NCBI RefSeq assembly: GCF_000411155.1
Contig: NZ_KE150267.1
Span: 1 to 64,000, forward strand
Reading direction: 5' to 3'
From: Gleimia europaea ACS-120-V-Col10b
GTDB lineage: Bacteria > Actinomycetota > Actinomycetes > Actinomycetales > Actinomycetaceae
Length of the DNA: 64,000 nt
Both the position numbers and the translations under genes were made by a program. This document shows, one piece after another, positions 1 to 9,083 of the stretch (positions within the stretch are counted from its first letter, which is position 1; each line of letters begins with the position of its first letter). The notes below the pieces were generated by a model. That model did not search any database and had not been told where the DNA came from. It saw nothing but the letters and a program-made list of their open reading frames with translations.

Positions 1-10
1 GCTGATATTT

Positions 11-130
11 TTGCGGTGGTCATAGCCACGGGGAAACGCCCAGTATTCCATACCGAACCTGGAAGCTAAGCCCGTGAACGCCGATGGTACTGCACCTGGT
101 AGGGTGTGGGAGAGTAGGAAACCACCGCAA
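11..130 (+). rRNA. rrf: 5S ribosomal RNA
   Basis: The 5' GCGGTGGT (from base 13) pairs with the 3' ACCACCGC (ending at 128), closing helix I of a molecule of about 118-120 nt. The internal sequence has the usual bacterial 5S features, including the CCGAAC loop near 53 and the GATGGTACTG segment near 82. It is presumably the last gene of an rRNA operon whose 23S lies before the window. An intrinsic terminator follows. The exact ends are uncertain by a few bases. Confidence 0.95.
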
Positions 131-145
131 CCACACATAAAAACA

Positions 146-182
146 TTTTGGGGCCCCACCAACACGGTGAGGGCCCCAAAAC
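146..182 (+). terminator. rho-independent terminator of the rRNA operon
   Basis: TTTTGGGGCCC, a short loop and GGGCCCCAAAA form a strong GC-rich hairpin with A/T tracts on both sides, directly after the 5S gene. It should end the rRNA operon and could act in both directions. Confidence 0.85.
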
Positions 183-305
183 ACACCCAAAAACACACAC
201 GCCAGCGTTAATCCATACATAAGTAAACACCAGCAAAATACTTGGTTACGGCGCTGTATCAAACATCGTCATGACGGCTAACAAAAAGTTTGACATGATA
301 GACGC

Positions 306-1166
306 GTGGACACAGACAATGCCCCCGTGCAACGATCAGGCTCAATCCTGCTAGCCGCCACACCCATCGGAGACACCAACGATGCGTCTGCCAGACTTAT
401 TCGTGCTCTTGCAGAAGCGGACCTGGTAGCTGCGGAGGACACCCGCAGACTACTTAAACTCGCCTCACGTTTAGGTGTGCGTATCAATGGCGACATTAAG
501 TCCTTGCATGAACACAATGAAAACGAACGCGTAGAGAAGTTGCTACACCGAGCTGAAGACGGTGAGCGCGTACTCATCGTGTCAGACGCTGGCATGCCTA
601 CCATCTCGGATCCCGGATACCGCGTAGTAACGGAAGCAGCCAAACGGGGCATCCCTGTTTCCGCGCTGCCCGGCCCGTCCGCTGTACTCACCGCACTCAG
701 CATCTCTGGCCTACCTACCGACAGGTTCACCTTTGAAGGCTTCATTCCTCGTAAACAGGGCGAGAGGGCACGTCGCTTGGAAGAGCTTAAAGAAGAACCG
801 CGCACCATGGTGTTCTTTGACTCCCCAAAGCGCATCCACGAAAACCTCACTGACATGGCCAACATGTTCGGAGGCGCACGTAAAGCAGTGCTGTGTCGAG
901 AACTCACCAAAACCCACGAAGAGATTATTCGCGGCGACCTCAATCATCTAATCTACGCAACCCGCGACGACGTCAAAGGTGAACTAACGCTCGTTGTGGC
1001 CGGCGCAGATCCTAGCGACAAGGACGCTGAAGACTACGTTGCTAAAGTCATCGCGCTCACCGAAGGTGGCATGAAGCTAAAAGCCGCTGCCAAACTAGTT
1101 TCCGAAGAAACAGGAGTTCGTAAAAACGAGCTCTACCGGGCAGCGCTTGCGCGCCGGCCAGAGTAG
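306..1166 (+). CDS. rsmI: 16S rRNA (cytidine(1402)-2'-O)-methyltransferase RsmI
   Basis: SAM-dependent tetrapyrrole-methylase-fold enzyme that 2'-O-methylates C1402 in the decoding centre of 16S rRNA. The 286-aa product carries the family signatures in order: LLAATPIGDTND near the N-terminus, the VAAEDTRR segment, the SDAGMPTISDPG glycine-rich loop, and LPGPSAVLTALSISGLP, followed by the FEGFIPRKQGER region. Length matches the family (about 280 aa). The start is GTG; no clear ribosome-binding site precedes it, so it may be read from a leaderless mRNA, which is common in actinobacteria. metG follows 113 bases later in the same direction, an arrangement often seen in actinobacteria. Confidence 0.93.
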   Translation: MDTDNAPVQRSGSILLAATPIGDTNDASARLIRALAEADLVAAEDTRRLLKLASRLGVRINGDIKSLHEHNENERVEKLLHRAEDGERVLIVSDAGMPTISDPGYRVVTEAAKRGIPVSALPGPSAVLTALSISGLPTDRFTFEGFIPRKQGERARRLEELKEEPRTMVFFDSPKRIHENLTDMANMFGGARKAVLCRELTKTHEEIIRGDLNHLIYATRDDVKGELTLVVAGADPSDKDAEDYVAKVIALTEGGMKLKAAAKLVSEETGVRKNELYRAALARRPE

Positions 1167-1279
1167 ACCATTTGAGTTCAAGCGCCGCCAACGCTCCGCC
1201 AGTAGCAGGAGCCGGCCGCGCGGCCTTGAGACAAGCGACTAGGTGGAACCACGCCCTGCAAAAGCACTAAAGTAGAGCC

Positions 1280-3097
1280 ATGAGTCGAATTCTGTCAGCA
1301 GTAGCATGGCCGTATGCAAACGGCCCTCGTCACATCGGACACGTAGCAGGCTTCGGAGTTCCCTCCGACGTATTCTCCCGCTACATGCGGATGCGTGGCC
1401 ACGACGTACTCATGGTCTCTGGCACCGACGAGCACGGTACGCCGATCCTTGTTGCCGCAGACGAGCAAGGACTTACCCCACGGGAACTAGCTGACAAGAA
1501 TAACCGCCTAATCGTTGAAGACCTCGTGGCTCTTGGCCTGTCATACGACCTCTTCACCCGCACCACCACCGGCAACCATTACCAGGTAGTGCAAGCCATG
1601 TTTGAAGTAGTGCGCGACAACGGCTACATGCTTGTCCAGCGCACGCACGGCGCAGTATCGCCCTCCACGGGGCGCACGCTACCTGACCGCTACATTGAAG
1701 GCACCTGCCCGATTTGTGGTGATCCCGGAGCGCGCGGCGACCAGTGCGACAACTGCGGCAATCAGCTGGATCCCACCGACCTCATTAATCCGAAGTCGCG
1801 AATCAATGGGGAAACCCCGAAGTTTGTAGAAACAGACCACTACTTCCTCGATCTTCCCGCTCTCGCTAAAGCGCTATCGGCGTGGCTGGATGATCGCGAA
1901 GAGTCGGGACGCTGGCGTCCCAACGTCATCAAGTTTTCGCAGAACTTCCTTGAAGACATCCGCCCGCGCGCCATGACGCGCGACATCGACTGGGGTATTC
2001 CCGTGCCAGGTTGGGAAGACCAACCCTCCAAACGCCTTTACGTTTGGTTTGACGCGGTAGTTGGCTACCTGTCGGCATCCATCGAGTGGGCGCGCCGCAT
2101 TGGCGAGCCCGAAGCTTGGCGCAAATGGTGGAACGACCCTGACGCGCTGTCTTACTACTTCATGGGCAAAGACAACATCGTGTTCCACTCCCAGATCTGG
2201 CCAGCTGAACTCCTTGGCTACAACGGTGCGGGCGATAAGGGAGGCCAACCCGGTGACCTTGGCAAACTCAATCTGCCCACCGAGGTGGTGTCTTCCGAGT
2301 TCCTCACGATGGAGGGCAAGAAGTTCGCCTCGTCGCGCGGCATCGTGATCTACGTGCGCGACATGCTTCAGCGCTACCAGGCTGACGCTCTGCGCTACTT
2401 CATTAGCGCAGCCGGACCAGAAACCTCCGACGCTGACTTCACGTGGGCGGAGTTCGTGCGCCGCACCAACTCTGAACTCGTGGCCGGTTGGGGCAACCTG
2501 GTGAACCGCACGGCCTCCATGATCGCCAAACGGTTCGGTGAGATTCCCCAGCCCGGTGAACTGGAACAGGTCGACCGCGACCTCCTCGACAAGATCGAAG
2601 CCGGCTTTGAAACCGTTGGAGACAAGATCGGTCACCACCATCAAAAGGCCGCTATCCGCGAAATCATGGCCCTAGTTGGGGAAGCCAACAAGTACGTTGC
2701 GGACACCGAGCCGTTCAAGCTGAAGACCGAAGAACAAATGCCGCGTCTGCGCGCGATTTTATGGACGCTCGCGCAGGCAGTTGCCGACCTGAACCTCATG
2801 CTCTCCCCGTTCCTACCGACCTCCGCAAACGCTGTTGACGCAGTCATGGGTGGCACGGGCGAGATAGCACCCATGCCACGCATTGAAGAGGTTACCGATC
2901 TTGATGTTAAGGCCGAGGACGGCTCGGATCTGCATTACCCGATCATCACCGGCGACTACAGTGGCTTCCCCGAGTGGAGGCGCCACAACGTTGTGCCGGG
3001 AACCGTGATCGGTAAGCCGAAGCCTGTGTTCCAAAAGCTCGATGATTCCGTCATTGAGGAAGAACTCGAACGCTACGCGGGCCTAACCAACAAGTAG
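1280..3097 (+). CDS. metG: methionine--tRNA ligase
   Basis: Class I aminoacyl-tRNA synthetase that charges tRNA-Met. The 605-aa product has the HIGH motif at residues 18-21, a CPxC...CxxC zinc knuckle in the connective peptide (about residues 142-158), and a KFASS version of the KMSKS loop near residue 348 (this subgroup uses KFSxS rather than KMSKS). The C-terminus has the anticodon-binding helical domain and no appended tRNA-binding (Trbp111) domain. The ATG start has only a weak upstream purine run (AGTAGAG). It is followed by a strong hairpin shared with the convergent gene. Confidence 0.96.
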   Translation: MSRILSAVAWPYANGPRHIGHVAGFGVPSDVFSRYMRMRGHDVLMVSGTDEHGTPILVAADEQGLTPRELADKNNRLIVEDLVALGLSYDLFTRTTTGNHYQVVQAMFEVVRDNGYMLVQRTHGAVSPSTGRTLPDRYIEGTCPICGDPGARGDQCDNCGNQLDPTDLINPKSRINGETPKFVETDHYFLDLPALAKALSAWLDDREESGRWRPNVIKFSQNFLEDIRPRAMTRDIDWGIPVPGWEDQPSKRLYVWFDAVVGYLSASIEWARRIGEPEAWRKWWNDPDALSYYFMGKDNIVFHSQIWPAELLGYNGAGDKGGQPGDLGKLNLPTEVVSSEFLTMEGKKFASSRGIVIYVRDMLQRYQADALRYFISAAGPETSDADFTWAEFVRRTNSELVAGWGNLVNRTASMIAKRFGEIPQPGELEQVDRDLLDKIEAGFETVGDKIGHHHQKAAIREIMALVGEANKYVADTEPFKLKTEEQMPRLRAILWTLAQAVADLNLMLSPFLPTSANAVDAVMGGTGEIAPMPRIEEVTDLDVKAEDGSDLHYPIITGDYSGFPEWRRHNVVPGTVIGKPKPVFQKLDDSVIEEELERYAGLTNK

Positions 3098-3170
3098 CAA
3101 CAGGGAGCAAATAGCTTCAAGGCAAAAAATAGCCTAGAGGTTGGCCGCCACAGTAGTGGCTAAAAGAGTA

Positions 3171-3230
3171 ATAGCGGCGATAGCAATGGTGCGGATCCGA
3201 CACAATCAGGATCCGCACCATTACCGCTAT
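3171..3230. terminator. bidirectional terminator between convergent genes
   Basis: A perfect 14-bp stem (3185-3198 with 3209-3222) closes a 10-base loop and is extended by a second 7-bp helix (3171-3177 with 3224-3230). It lies between metG and the convergent oxidoreductase gene. There is no long T tract, so termination efficiency is uncertain. Confidence 0.65.
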
Positions 3231-3276
3231 CTGCACTGAAACGGCCGCCGACTATCAAGGCAGGGCGCGGGTAGGT

Positions 3277-4962
3277 TTACTTCTTGGTCTGCGCCGCCTC
3301 GTTTGCCAGATCAAACGAGTCATAGCCGCCCGTCAGATTACGAACTTTGAAGCCCTCCTGGGTAAGGATACGCTCAGCCAAGTAAGCGTTCAGGCCGGTC
3401 TTACAGTGCACCGCAATCGCGCGCCCTCCTGCAAGCTCACGCAACTCGTCCAGACGGCCGCGAAGCTCAAAAATGGGGATAGCCACAGCCTCGCGAATCA
3501 CACGATCCGGGGTAATCGTGTGAGTTGGACGCACATCCAAAATAAGCTCGTCTGCCTTCACCTGCTCAAAATCTGAAAAGTCCCAGATCGGAGCGTTCCC
3601 CTCAAGCGTGTTACGCGCTACGAAACCAAGAATGTTGATTGGATCCTTAGCGGCACCGATCGGAGGAGCGTAGGTGAGCTCCAGTTCCGCAAGATCCTCC
3701 GCTGTCATTCCCGCCCGAATCGCGGTGGCGAGCACGTCTATGCGGCGTTCCGCCCCGTCTTTGCTGACAGCTGCGGCGCCCAGCAGGCGCCCGTCGGGAG
3801 CGAAGTTTGCGTTCAGGTGAATTGGCGTTGAACCCGGGTAGTATCCCGCGTGGTTGGCAGCGTGGATGCGGACCGTGGTGTGCTTGATACCCATACGATC
3901 AAGCTTTTCTGAGCTTGCACCCGTGAACGCTGCAACGTAATTGAATAGGCGAATACCGGCCGTGCCCAGCACGGGAGCCTGCCTAATCGGCTTGCGGCCC
4001 AGCGCCACGTCAGCTGCGCGCCTACCCTGACGATTTGCCGGTCCTGCCAGCATTACGGGAGCTACGCTACCATCCGCCCACTGTACTTCGACGGCGTCTC
4101 CAACCGCAAGAATGTCCGGATCCGAGGTCACCTGGTTCGCATCGGTCAAGATGCCGCCGCGCTCACCCAACTCCAGGCCCGCATCTTTAGCCAGCTGAGA
4201 GTTTGGGCGCACCCCCATCGCGGTTACTACCACGTCAGCCTGCAACTGCTTGCCATCAGACAAAGTGACCTTTACGGGGTAGCCATCGCCATCCTCGAAC
4301 TTCGAGGCCCCCACACCAAGATGCAGGCCAACCCCGTTCGCGCGAAGCTCGCGATGCAACACCACAGCCAAATCGCCGTCCATCATGGGCAAGACGTGGC
4401 TGGCGAACTCCACCAACTCCACCTCAAACCCGCGGTGAACCAGCGCCTCCACAGCTTCCAAACCAATAAAGCCTGCCCCAATCACAACCGCTTTGGCCGC
4501 GCGGCTCTCATTAGATTTCGCCAGGCCCTCCTCGGCCAAGTTGATGACCTTATCCATTTCCGGGATAGTGCGTAGCGTTGAAACCGCCGGGTGGTCAATG
4601 CCCGCAATCGGGGGAGTGGCCGCGAGCGAACCGGGGGCCAGAATCAGCTTGTCGTAAGCCTCCTCATACTCGCCGTCAGGACCCACGGCCGTCACCGTCT
4701 TCGCCTCGCGGTTGATCTTGGTCACCCGCGTTTCGATTCGCACATCCAAGTTTGAGCGGCGGGCCAGAGACTCGGGCGTGTGCAGCAAGAGCGCATTGCG
4801 CTGTTCAATCTCTCCGGCTAAATGATAAGGGAGGCCGCAGTTGGCAAACGAGACGTACTCGCCGGCCTCAAAAACCACAATCTCAGCGCGCTCATCAATA
4901 CGGCGGGCCCTTGCCGCAGCGGACATGCCGCCGGCAACGCCGCCAACAACTACAAGCTTCAT
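3277..4962 (-). CDS. CoA-disulfide reductase with C-terminal rhodanese domain
   Basis: FAD- and NAD(P)H-dependent oxidoreductase of the CoADR-rhodanese class, which reduces CoA disulfides and persulfides; the rhodanese domain handles sulfane sulfur. The 561-aa protein begins with an FAD Rossmann motif (VVVGGVAGG), has the single catalytic cysteine of the CoADR/Nox family at Cys42 (FANCGLPY), and a second dinucleotide motif (VIGAGFIGLE). A rhodanese domain starts near residue 470 with its active-site Cys at 520 (VHCKTG). It lies 30 bases downstream of a CstR-like repressor gene and is surely its co-transcribed target. NADH oxidase activity is an alternative for such flavoproteins, but the fused rhodanese favours sulfur chemistry. 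Confidence 0.9.
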   Translation of the reverse strand: MKLVVVGGVAGGMSAAARARRIDERAEIVVFEAGEYVSFANCGLPYHLAGEIEQRNALLLHTPESLARRSNLDVRIETRVTKINREAKTVTAVGPDGEYEEAYDKLILAPGSLAATPPIAGIDHPAVSTLRTIPEMDKVINLAEEGLAKSNESRAAKAVVIGAGFIGLEAVEALVHRGFEVELVEFASHVLPMMDGDLAVVLHRELRANGVGLHLGVGASKFEDGDGYPVKVTLSDGKQLQADVVVTAMGVRPNSQLAKDAGLELGERGGILTDANQVTSDPDILAVGDAVEVQWADGSVAPVMLAGPANRQGRRAADVALGRKPIRQAPVLGTAGIRLFNYVAAFTGASSEKLDRMGIKHTTVRIHAANHAGYYPGSTPIHLNANFAPDGRLLGAAAVSKDGAERRIDVLATAIRAGMTAEDLAELELTYAPPIGAAKDPINILGFVARNTLEGNAPIWDFSDFEQVKADELILDVRPTHTITPDRVIREAVAIPIFELRGRLDELRELAGGRAIAVHCKTGLNAYLAERILTQEGFKVRNLTGGYDSFDLANEAAQTKK

Positions 4963-4992
4963 GACACTCCTAAAACTGAAACACTGCGCAAA

Positions 4993-5271
4993 CTACGCAA
5001 GGGACAAGAAGATTTTGCGAAGTTCCTCGGCATCGGGATGATCCTCCACCCCGCTACCATCACTCGCAGCACAAGACTGGATGGCTGCCAGAACCATCGC
5101 GTACGTAGCTCTGTCAACCGCTTTGGACGCCGCGATCATTTGCGGCAAAATCTCTAGGCACGGCTTATCTTCCTCAAGCTGGCGGATGATGGCCTCAATC
5201 TGGCCGCGCGCGCGAGATAGGCGGTTTCGAACCGCGCGGCGATCTTCTTCGCTTACCTGAACTGAAGTCAT
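4993..5271 (-). CDS. CsoR/RcnR-family repressor, CstR-like (persulfide-sensing type)
   Basis: Small all-helical DUF156 repressor (92 aa). CsoR copper sensors use Cys-X24-His-X3-Cys. Here the two cysteines are present with the right spacing (Cys38 and Cys67, 29 apart), but the position of the copper-binding His (residue 63) is Ala. Loss of that His with both Cys kept is the pattern of CstR, which forms di- and trisulfide links between the two cysteines when sulfane sulfur is high. Its neighbour encodes a CoA-disulfide reductase/rhodanese, which supports this reading. G-tract operators lie just upstream. Copper sensing is the less likely alternative. Confidence 0.88.
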   Translation of the reverse strand: MTSVQVSEEDRRAVRNRLSRARGQIEAIIRQLEEDKPCLEILPQMIAASKAVDRATYAMVLAAIQSCAASDGSGVEDHPDAEELRKIFLSLA

Positions 5272-5298
5272 TTTTACAACCTGTCAATCGATACGAAA

Positions 5299-5349
5299 GA
5301 TACCCCCACGGGTTTACGACTCATCATATCGTGTACCCGTGGGGGTATC
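5299..5349. promoter_or_regulatory. paired CsoR/CstR-type operators
   Basis: GATACCCCCACGGGT at 5299-5313 and its exact reverse complement at 5335-5349 form a 15-bp inverted repeat with a 21-base spacer. Each arm is itself a TACCC/GGGTA-type site, typical of CsoR-family operators. On the minus strand a possible -10 hexamer TATGAT (5328-5323) sits between the arms, so repressor bound here would block the promoter of the repressor/CoA-disulfide reductase operon. Confidence 0.75.
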
Positions 5350-5378
5350 CTTCAAGGAAGGGGTAATCGAGTGGAAAA

Positions 5379-5975
5379 TCACCACATTTTGGACTTCTTT
5401 TCTTTCAATCCCGCTATGGCCGCAGTGATTAGCATGATGAGGCCCATCACCGTTAGCCCTACCGTTCCTATCATCGGCCAGTTGAACAGGTGCCACCACG
5501 GCATCGAGGTGATCAGCGCCCCAACGGCAATCAGTGTGAGCGCCCACGTGAGCAGGCCGAACTTCACGGAATGTTCCGCATCCTCATCCTTAACGGGTGG
5601 TTGGATACCCTGTTTTTGTGGGGTGAAACCAGCATTTGCAAACGGGTCGTGTTGGCTCGCCGATTCTCTGGGGAGGGGGGCGGAATTAGGTGCCTCGTCA
5701 GGGGCAGGCTCGGCCTGTGTTGGCCCGGCCGAGGGAGTTTCAGCAGCTCCCGTTTCCGCGTCTGCAGGTGAGGAAACGGGAGCCTGGGGCCCATCGGACT
5801 CGCCGGTCACTCGCGGATCAAATGCGCTGGGCTGATCCGCTGGATCAAAGTTAAGCTCTGGAAGAAGCTCGGTTGCGCCGGCATCCTCGCCCTCAGAAGT
5901 GGGCATTTGGGCAGTGCGGTCTACCTCAAAAGAAGTGGTCTTATCCTCGTCAGGAATGTTCTGGTTTTCGCTCAT
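5379..5975 (-). CDS. acidic membrane protein of unknown function
   Basis: 198 aa. Residues 1-135 are hydrophilic, acidic and rich in Pro, Ala, Glu and Ser, so probably disordered. The C-terminal third has two hydrophobic helices (about 140-160 and 168-188) and ends with a short basic tail (GLKEKKSKMW). I recognise no catalytic motif. It starts 9 bases after the PspC-domain gene and is surely translated from the same mRNA, so a role in the same envelope-stress module is likely. The neighbouring sensor kinase faces away from this pair. Family assignment would need a profile search. Confidence 0.7.
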   Translation of the reverse strand: MSENQNIPDEDKTTSFEVDRTAQMPTSEGEDAGATELLPELNFDPADQPSAFDPRVTGESDGPQAPVSSPADAETGAAETPSAGPTQAEPAPDEAPNSAPLPRESASQHDPFANAGFTPQKQGIQPPVKDEDAEHSVKFGLLTWALTLIAVGALITSMPWWHLFNWPMIGTVGLTVMGLIMLITAAIAGLKEKKSKMW

Positions 5976-5984
5976 GCTTCACTC

Positions 5985-7094
5985 CTACAGATCTGCAGAA
6001 AAAAAGGTTGCGCCAACAGCCAACATGAATACGGGGGCCAGCACCGTGACCGCTATTGAAAGAGCGGTGAGCCACGTGCCCTGCTTGCCTTTCAGCGCGC
6101 GCACCCCTAAAACCATGCCCGTGATTATGAAAGCGAAGCCAACCACCGAGGTAGCGATAATGCCCGGGTTTACAAAGAAATTCATCCGCCACATCAACCA
6201 CCCGAGTGCCGTGACGAGGAACAGAGACCCCGTGATTCCAAGGAACGTTGCCACGCCGGGGCCCTGCGGGGGCACTCGCGTCGGATATGGCGGCAGTGGC
6301 GACGGCCGATCATACGGAGCGTAGGGAGCTGGTCTTGGCGCGGGGCCGCCCAATGGCGCGCCCGGCTGATTTGAGTTCCAAACCGGCTGGGGTGCTACGA
6401 ACGCAGCGTTAGTGGGGGCAGGACCGTTGGGGTGGTTCCGGCCCTCCTGCGTCGGAGCAGCTAGATTCCCCGGGGTGTTCACATCTTGGCGGCTAGAGTT
6501 TGGTTGGGGTGCGTATCCGTTCCCGTTAAATCGGAAGCCGTCATCGTGGGGTACGCGTGGCTCGCTGTGGGGCGGGCGCGGCCCGTACTGGCCATCGAAT
6601 CCCTCCCGCTGTTTGCGTTTACTAATCAAAATAATGATCAGGACAGCCGCTGCCACCAAAAAAAGCGTCACAATGGAACCGCCTGCACCATATAAACTTC
6701 CTATCCAGCCATTACTCGTTTTATATTCGATAGAAATAGGCCAGAAAAAACCGAAAATGGCCAGCGCCGCCACGCCCAAATGCGCAATATCGAAACGCGC
6801 TTGGACGAACTCTTCAAGATGGATGCGACCATCAGCGCGCTCTGGGACCAGCGCCCACAGCGTCGCATACGCGAACAACATGACGCGCGGATTCAAGATC
6901 GCAAAAATGAACATCAAGCCGCGAATCAGGTTGGCATCCAGGCCAGTAATAACTGAAATGCCAGAAGCCACGCCTCCGATCCAGCGATCAGGTTCGCGGC
7001 GGATACGCCAGCTACGGATCGAATTGAAAAAGCCCTGCCGGCCTCGCCCATCTGGCTCGTAGGGCGGGCGCGGAGGCTGATAGTTGTAACTCAT
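5985..7094 (-). CDS. PspC-domain membrane protein
   Basis: 369 aa. A short Pro/Arg-rich tail is followed by a PspC domain (about residues 30-90), visible in the DRWIGGVASGISVITGLD segment and the hydrophobic stretch before VPE. Then come two helices (about 105-125 and 135-160), a long Pro/Asn/Gly-rich cytoplasmic or surface linker (about 170-280), and three C-terminal helices. PspC proteins monitor membrane damage, and in actinobacteria PspC-like proteins sit beside LiaRS-like two-component systems, as here. The gene is divergent from the sensor kinase, sharing a 112-base promoter region, and is followed by a small membrane protein gene 9 bases on. Confidence 0.85.
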   Translation of the reverse strand: MSYNYQPPRPPYEPDGRGRQGFFNSIRSWRIRREPDRWIGGVASGISVITGLDANLIRGLMFIFAILNPRVMLFAYATLWALVPERADGRIHLEEFVQARFDIAHLGVAALAIFGFFWPISIEYKTSNGWIGSLYGAGGSIVTLFLVAAAVLIIILISKRKQREGFDGQYGPRPPHSEPRVPHDDGFRFNGNGYAPQPNSSRQDVNTPGNLAAPTQEGRNHPNGPAPTNAAFVAPQPVWNSNQPGAPLGGPAPRPAPYAPYDRPSPLPPYPTRVPPQGPGVATFLGITGSLFLVTALGWLMWRMNFFVNPGIIATSVVGFAFIITGMVLGVRALKGKQGTWLTALSIAVTVLAPVFMLAVGATFFSADL

Positions 7095-7129
7095 GATTCA
7101 ATAATCGCCCACGCCACCGCCTTGCGGTA

Positions 7130-7158
7130 TCAGGGAAGGCCCTGATTTCACCCTGAAT
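7130..7158. promoter_or_regulatory. palindrome and direct repeat in the divergent promoter region
   Basis: TCAGGG-AAGG-CCCTGA (7130-7145) is followed by another CCCTGA after TTTCA, so two CCCTGA boxes stand 11 bases apart (one helical turn) with an inverted partner. The position between the divergent PspC operon and the kinase/regulator operon makes this a candidate binding site for the adjacent LuxR-type response regulator. This is inference from position and symmetry only. Confidence 0.5.
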
Positions 7159-7206
7159 CTAGGGTAGGGAAGCGCAAATGCGCCTGTTTTTTGGCACTAT
7201 GAGAAT

Positions 7207-8436
7207 GTGAGTAACCCGCAACAACAAAACTGGCCGGCTACAGTGAGGCAGCCACTTGAACGCACCCCGCGAAGCGTTGGGGGTAGACCCAAGCCGTGGG
7301 TGGCGGGTATAGCCTCCGGCCTGTCTGTGCATTTGCGCGTATCCGTCGCCATTGTGCGCCTTGTCTTTGTGCTACTCGTGCCGCTAGGTAGCCCGGTACT
7401 GTACATATGGCTGTGGGCGCTCACACCCAAAGTGAGTGAAGAACGCAAATACCGCGCGGCCCGCATCGCCCGCCCGGTAAAAGAGCACCGCGAGGCGCCG
7501 GCCAGTAGCGCCCGCAACGGCGTTGCCTACGCCCTCGTCCTCCTTCTTGCCGCAGCGATCTTCTACGCCGTCCAATCCGGATGGATCCACCTGAGCAATG
7601 ATTGGATCGCAACTGCTCTCCTCCTCGCCGGCATCGCCCTCATCTGGGTGCAATCATCCAGCGTCCAAGACTGGAAAAACCCCATGGTGCTTGGCCTTAC
7701 CGGAACGGGCGTAGTAGCCGTCCTCGCTGGCGTCACCCTCCTCCTCCTTGGAGGAGGTGTCGGCCTGTTTCCCGGCCTCATCCTCGGCCTAGCGCTCATC
7801 GTTGTCCTCGCGCTCGCATTCTCACCGCTAGTCGTGCGCATGACGAGAGAACTCTCTGCCACCCAAGTGGCCCGCGCCCGCGAAACCGAACGCGCCGACA
7901 TTGCTGCGCACCTGCATGACTCCGTCCTGCAAACTCTCACCCTCATCAAAAACAACGCGGACAATCCCGCCAGCGTGCGCTCTCTGGCCCTCAAACAGGA
8001 ACGGGAACTGAGGGCGTGGCTCTATACGGGAGCCGAACAGACCACCACATCGGTCCGGCGTTTGCTCGAAACTTCAATCGAGGCCGTTGAAGAACTGTAC
8101 GGCGTGGAAATCGAAACGGTAGCCGTTGGTGACGCCGTGCCCGGCCCTAACGAACAGGCCGCCATTGCTGCCGCCACAGAAGCTGCAAAAAACGCCGCGC
8201 GCCACGGGGCGCCACCCATCCAGATCTACGCCGAACTAGGCGACCAATACGATATCTACATCAAAGACGCAGGCCCCGGCTTCGACCTTGCCAACATGCC
8301 GCCCGATCGGCACGGCGTGCGTGACTCCATCATCGCCAGAACCGAACGCGCTGGCGGCCGAGTAGAAATCCGCACCCTAAACCCCGGAACCGAAATTCAC
8401 ATCAGCGTTCCTCGAAGTGAAAAGATGAAACCGTGA
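7207..8436 (+). CDS. PspC-domain sensor histidine kinase (HisKA_3 type)
   Basis: 409 aa. An N-terminal PspC domain (about residues 20-80, PWVAGIASGLSVHLRVSV) is fused to several membrane helices (about 105-210), then a HisKA_3 dimerisation domain with the phospho-accepting His237 in AAHLHDSVLQT, and a HATPase_c domain with an N box (KNAARHG) and a G1 box (DAGPGFD). Such fusions are the sensor of actinobacterial envelope-stress two-component systems related to LiaS/VraS. The start is GTG. The stop overlaps the response-regulator start by four bases (GTGA), so the two proteins are translationally coupled. Confidence 0.92.
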   Translation: MSNPQQQNWPATVRQPLERTPRSVGGRPKPWVAGIASGLSVHLRVSVAIVRLVFVLLVPLGSPVLYIWLWALTPKVSEERKYRAARIARPVKEHREAPASSARNGVAYALVLLLAAAIFYAVQSGWIHLSNDWIATALLLAGIALIWVQSSSVQDWKNPMVLGLTGTGVVAVLAGVTLLLLGGGVGLFPGLILGLALIVVLALAFSPLVVRMTRELSATQVARARETERADIAAHLHDSVLQTLTLIKNNADNPASVRSLALKQERELRAWLYTGAEQTTTSVRRLLETSIEAVEELYGVEIETVAVGDAVPGPNEQAAIAAATEAAKNAARHGAPPIQIYAELGDQYDIYIKDAGPGFDLANMPPDRHGVRDSIIARTERAGGRVEIRTLNPGTEIHISVPRSEKMKP

Positions 8437-9083
8437 CACTAAACGTAATAATCATTGACGACCACCCCCTCGTACGTGCGGGCGTGCGCCACGAACTATC
8501 TAAATATCCCGAGCAAGTCAGTGTTATCGGTGAAGCTGAAGACGTAGACAGCGGCATCGCCCTCGTGCGCGAACTCCAACCCGACGTTGTCCTCCTCGAC
8601 GTTCACCTTCCCGGTGGAGGGGGTGGAGGCGGGGCTGAAATTCCGCGCGCCACCACCGACCTTCCCAAAGTGCGTTACCTGGCTCTTTCCGTATCAGACT
8701 CGCCCGAGGATGTCGTTGCAACCATACGCGCAGGCGCTCGCGGCTACGTAACCAAATCTATTTCCACCAAAGACCTCGTGGGAGCCATCATCCGTGTTGG
8801 CGCTGGTGACGCCGCGTTCTCACCGCGCCTCGCCGGCTTCGTCCTCGACGCATTTGGAACTCGCGAAATCGCGACCACCGATGAGGAACTCGACCTGCTT
8901 TCCGCGCGCGAACGCGAAGTCATGCGCCTAATAGCTCGTGGATTTACCTACAAAGAAGTTGCCGGCGAACTGTTCATCTCCGTAAAAACTGTGGAAACTC
9001 ACGTTTCGTCTGTGCTTCGTAAACTCCAGCTCTCAAACCGCAACGAACTCGCGCGTTGGGCGGCGGCAAGAAACATCGTGTGA
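8433..9083 (+). CDS. LuxR/NarL-family response regulator
   Basis: 216 aa. An N-terminal receiver domain has an acidic pocket at Asp9-Asp10 and the phospho-acceptor Asp56 (VVLLDVHLPG). The C-terminal LuxR helix-turn-helix lies at about residues 150-214 (LSAREREVMRLIARG ... VKTVETHVSSVLRKL). It overlaps the kinase gene by GTGA. A run of seven glycines directly follows the phosphorylation-site strand (residues 61-67), in the loop that normally contains a short Met/Asp-rich turn; this is unusual. The likely targets are the divergent PspC operon and its own operon. Confidence 0.92.
   Translation: MTLNVIIIDDHPLVRAGVRHELSKYPEQVSVIGEAEDVDSGIALVRELQPDVVLLDVHLPGGGGGGGAEIPRATTDLPKVRYLALSVSDSPEDVVATIRAGARGYVTKSISTKDLVGAIIRVGAGDAAFSPRLAGFVLDAFGTREIATTDEELDLLSAREREVMRLIARGFTYKEVAGELFISVKTVETHVSSVLRKLQLSNRNELARWAAARNIV

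Noticed and set aside
278..943. Long minus-strand open frame opposite rsmI
   Set aside because: It is the antisense of a clearly conserved gene; its Ser/Arg-rich translation matches no family. Similar antisense frames exist opposite metG (1874-2644), glyA (45424-46245), pgi (37226-37861) and mfd, and were left out.
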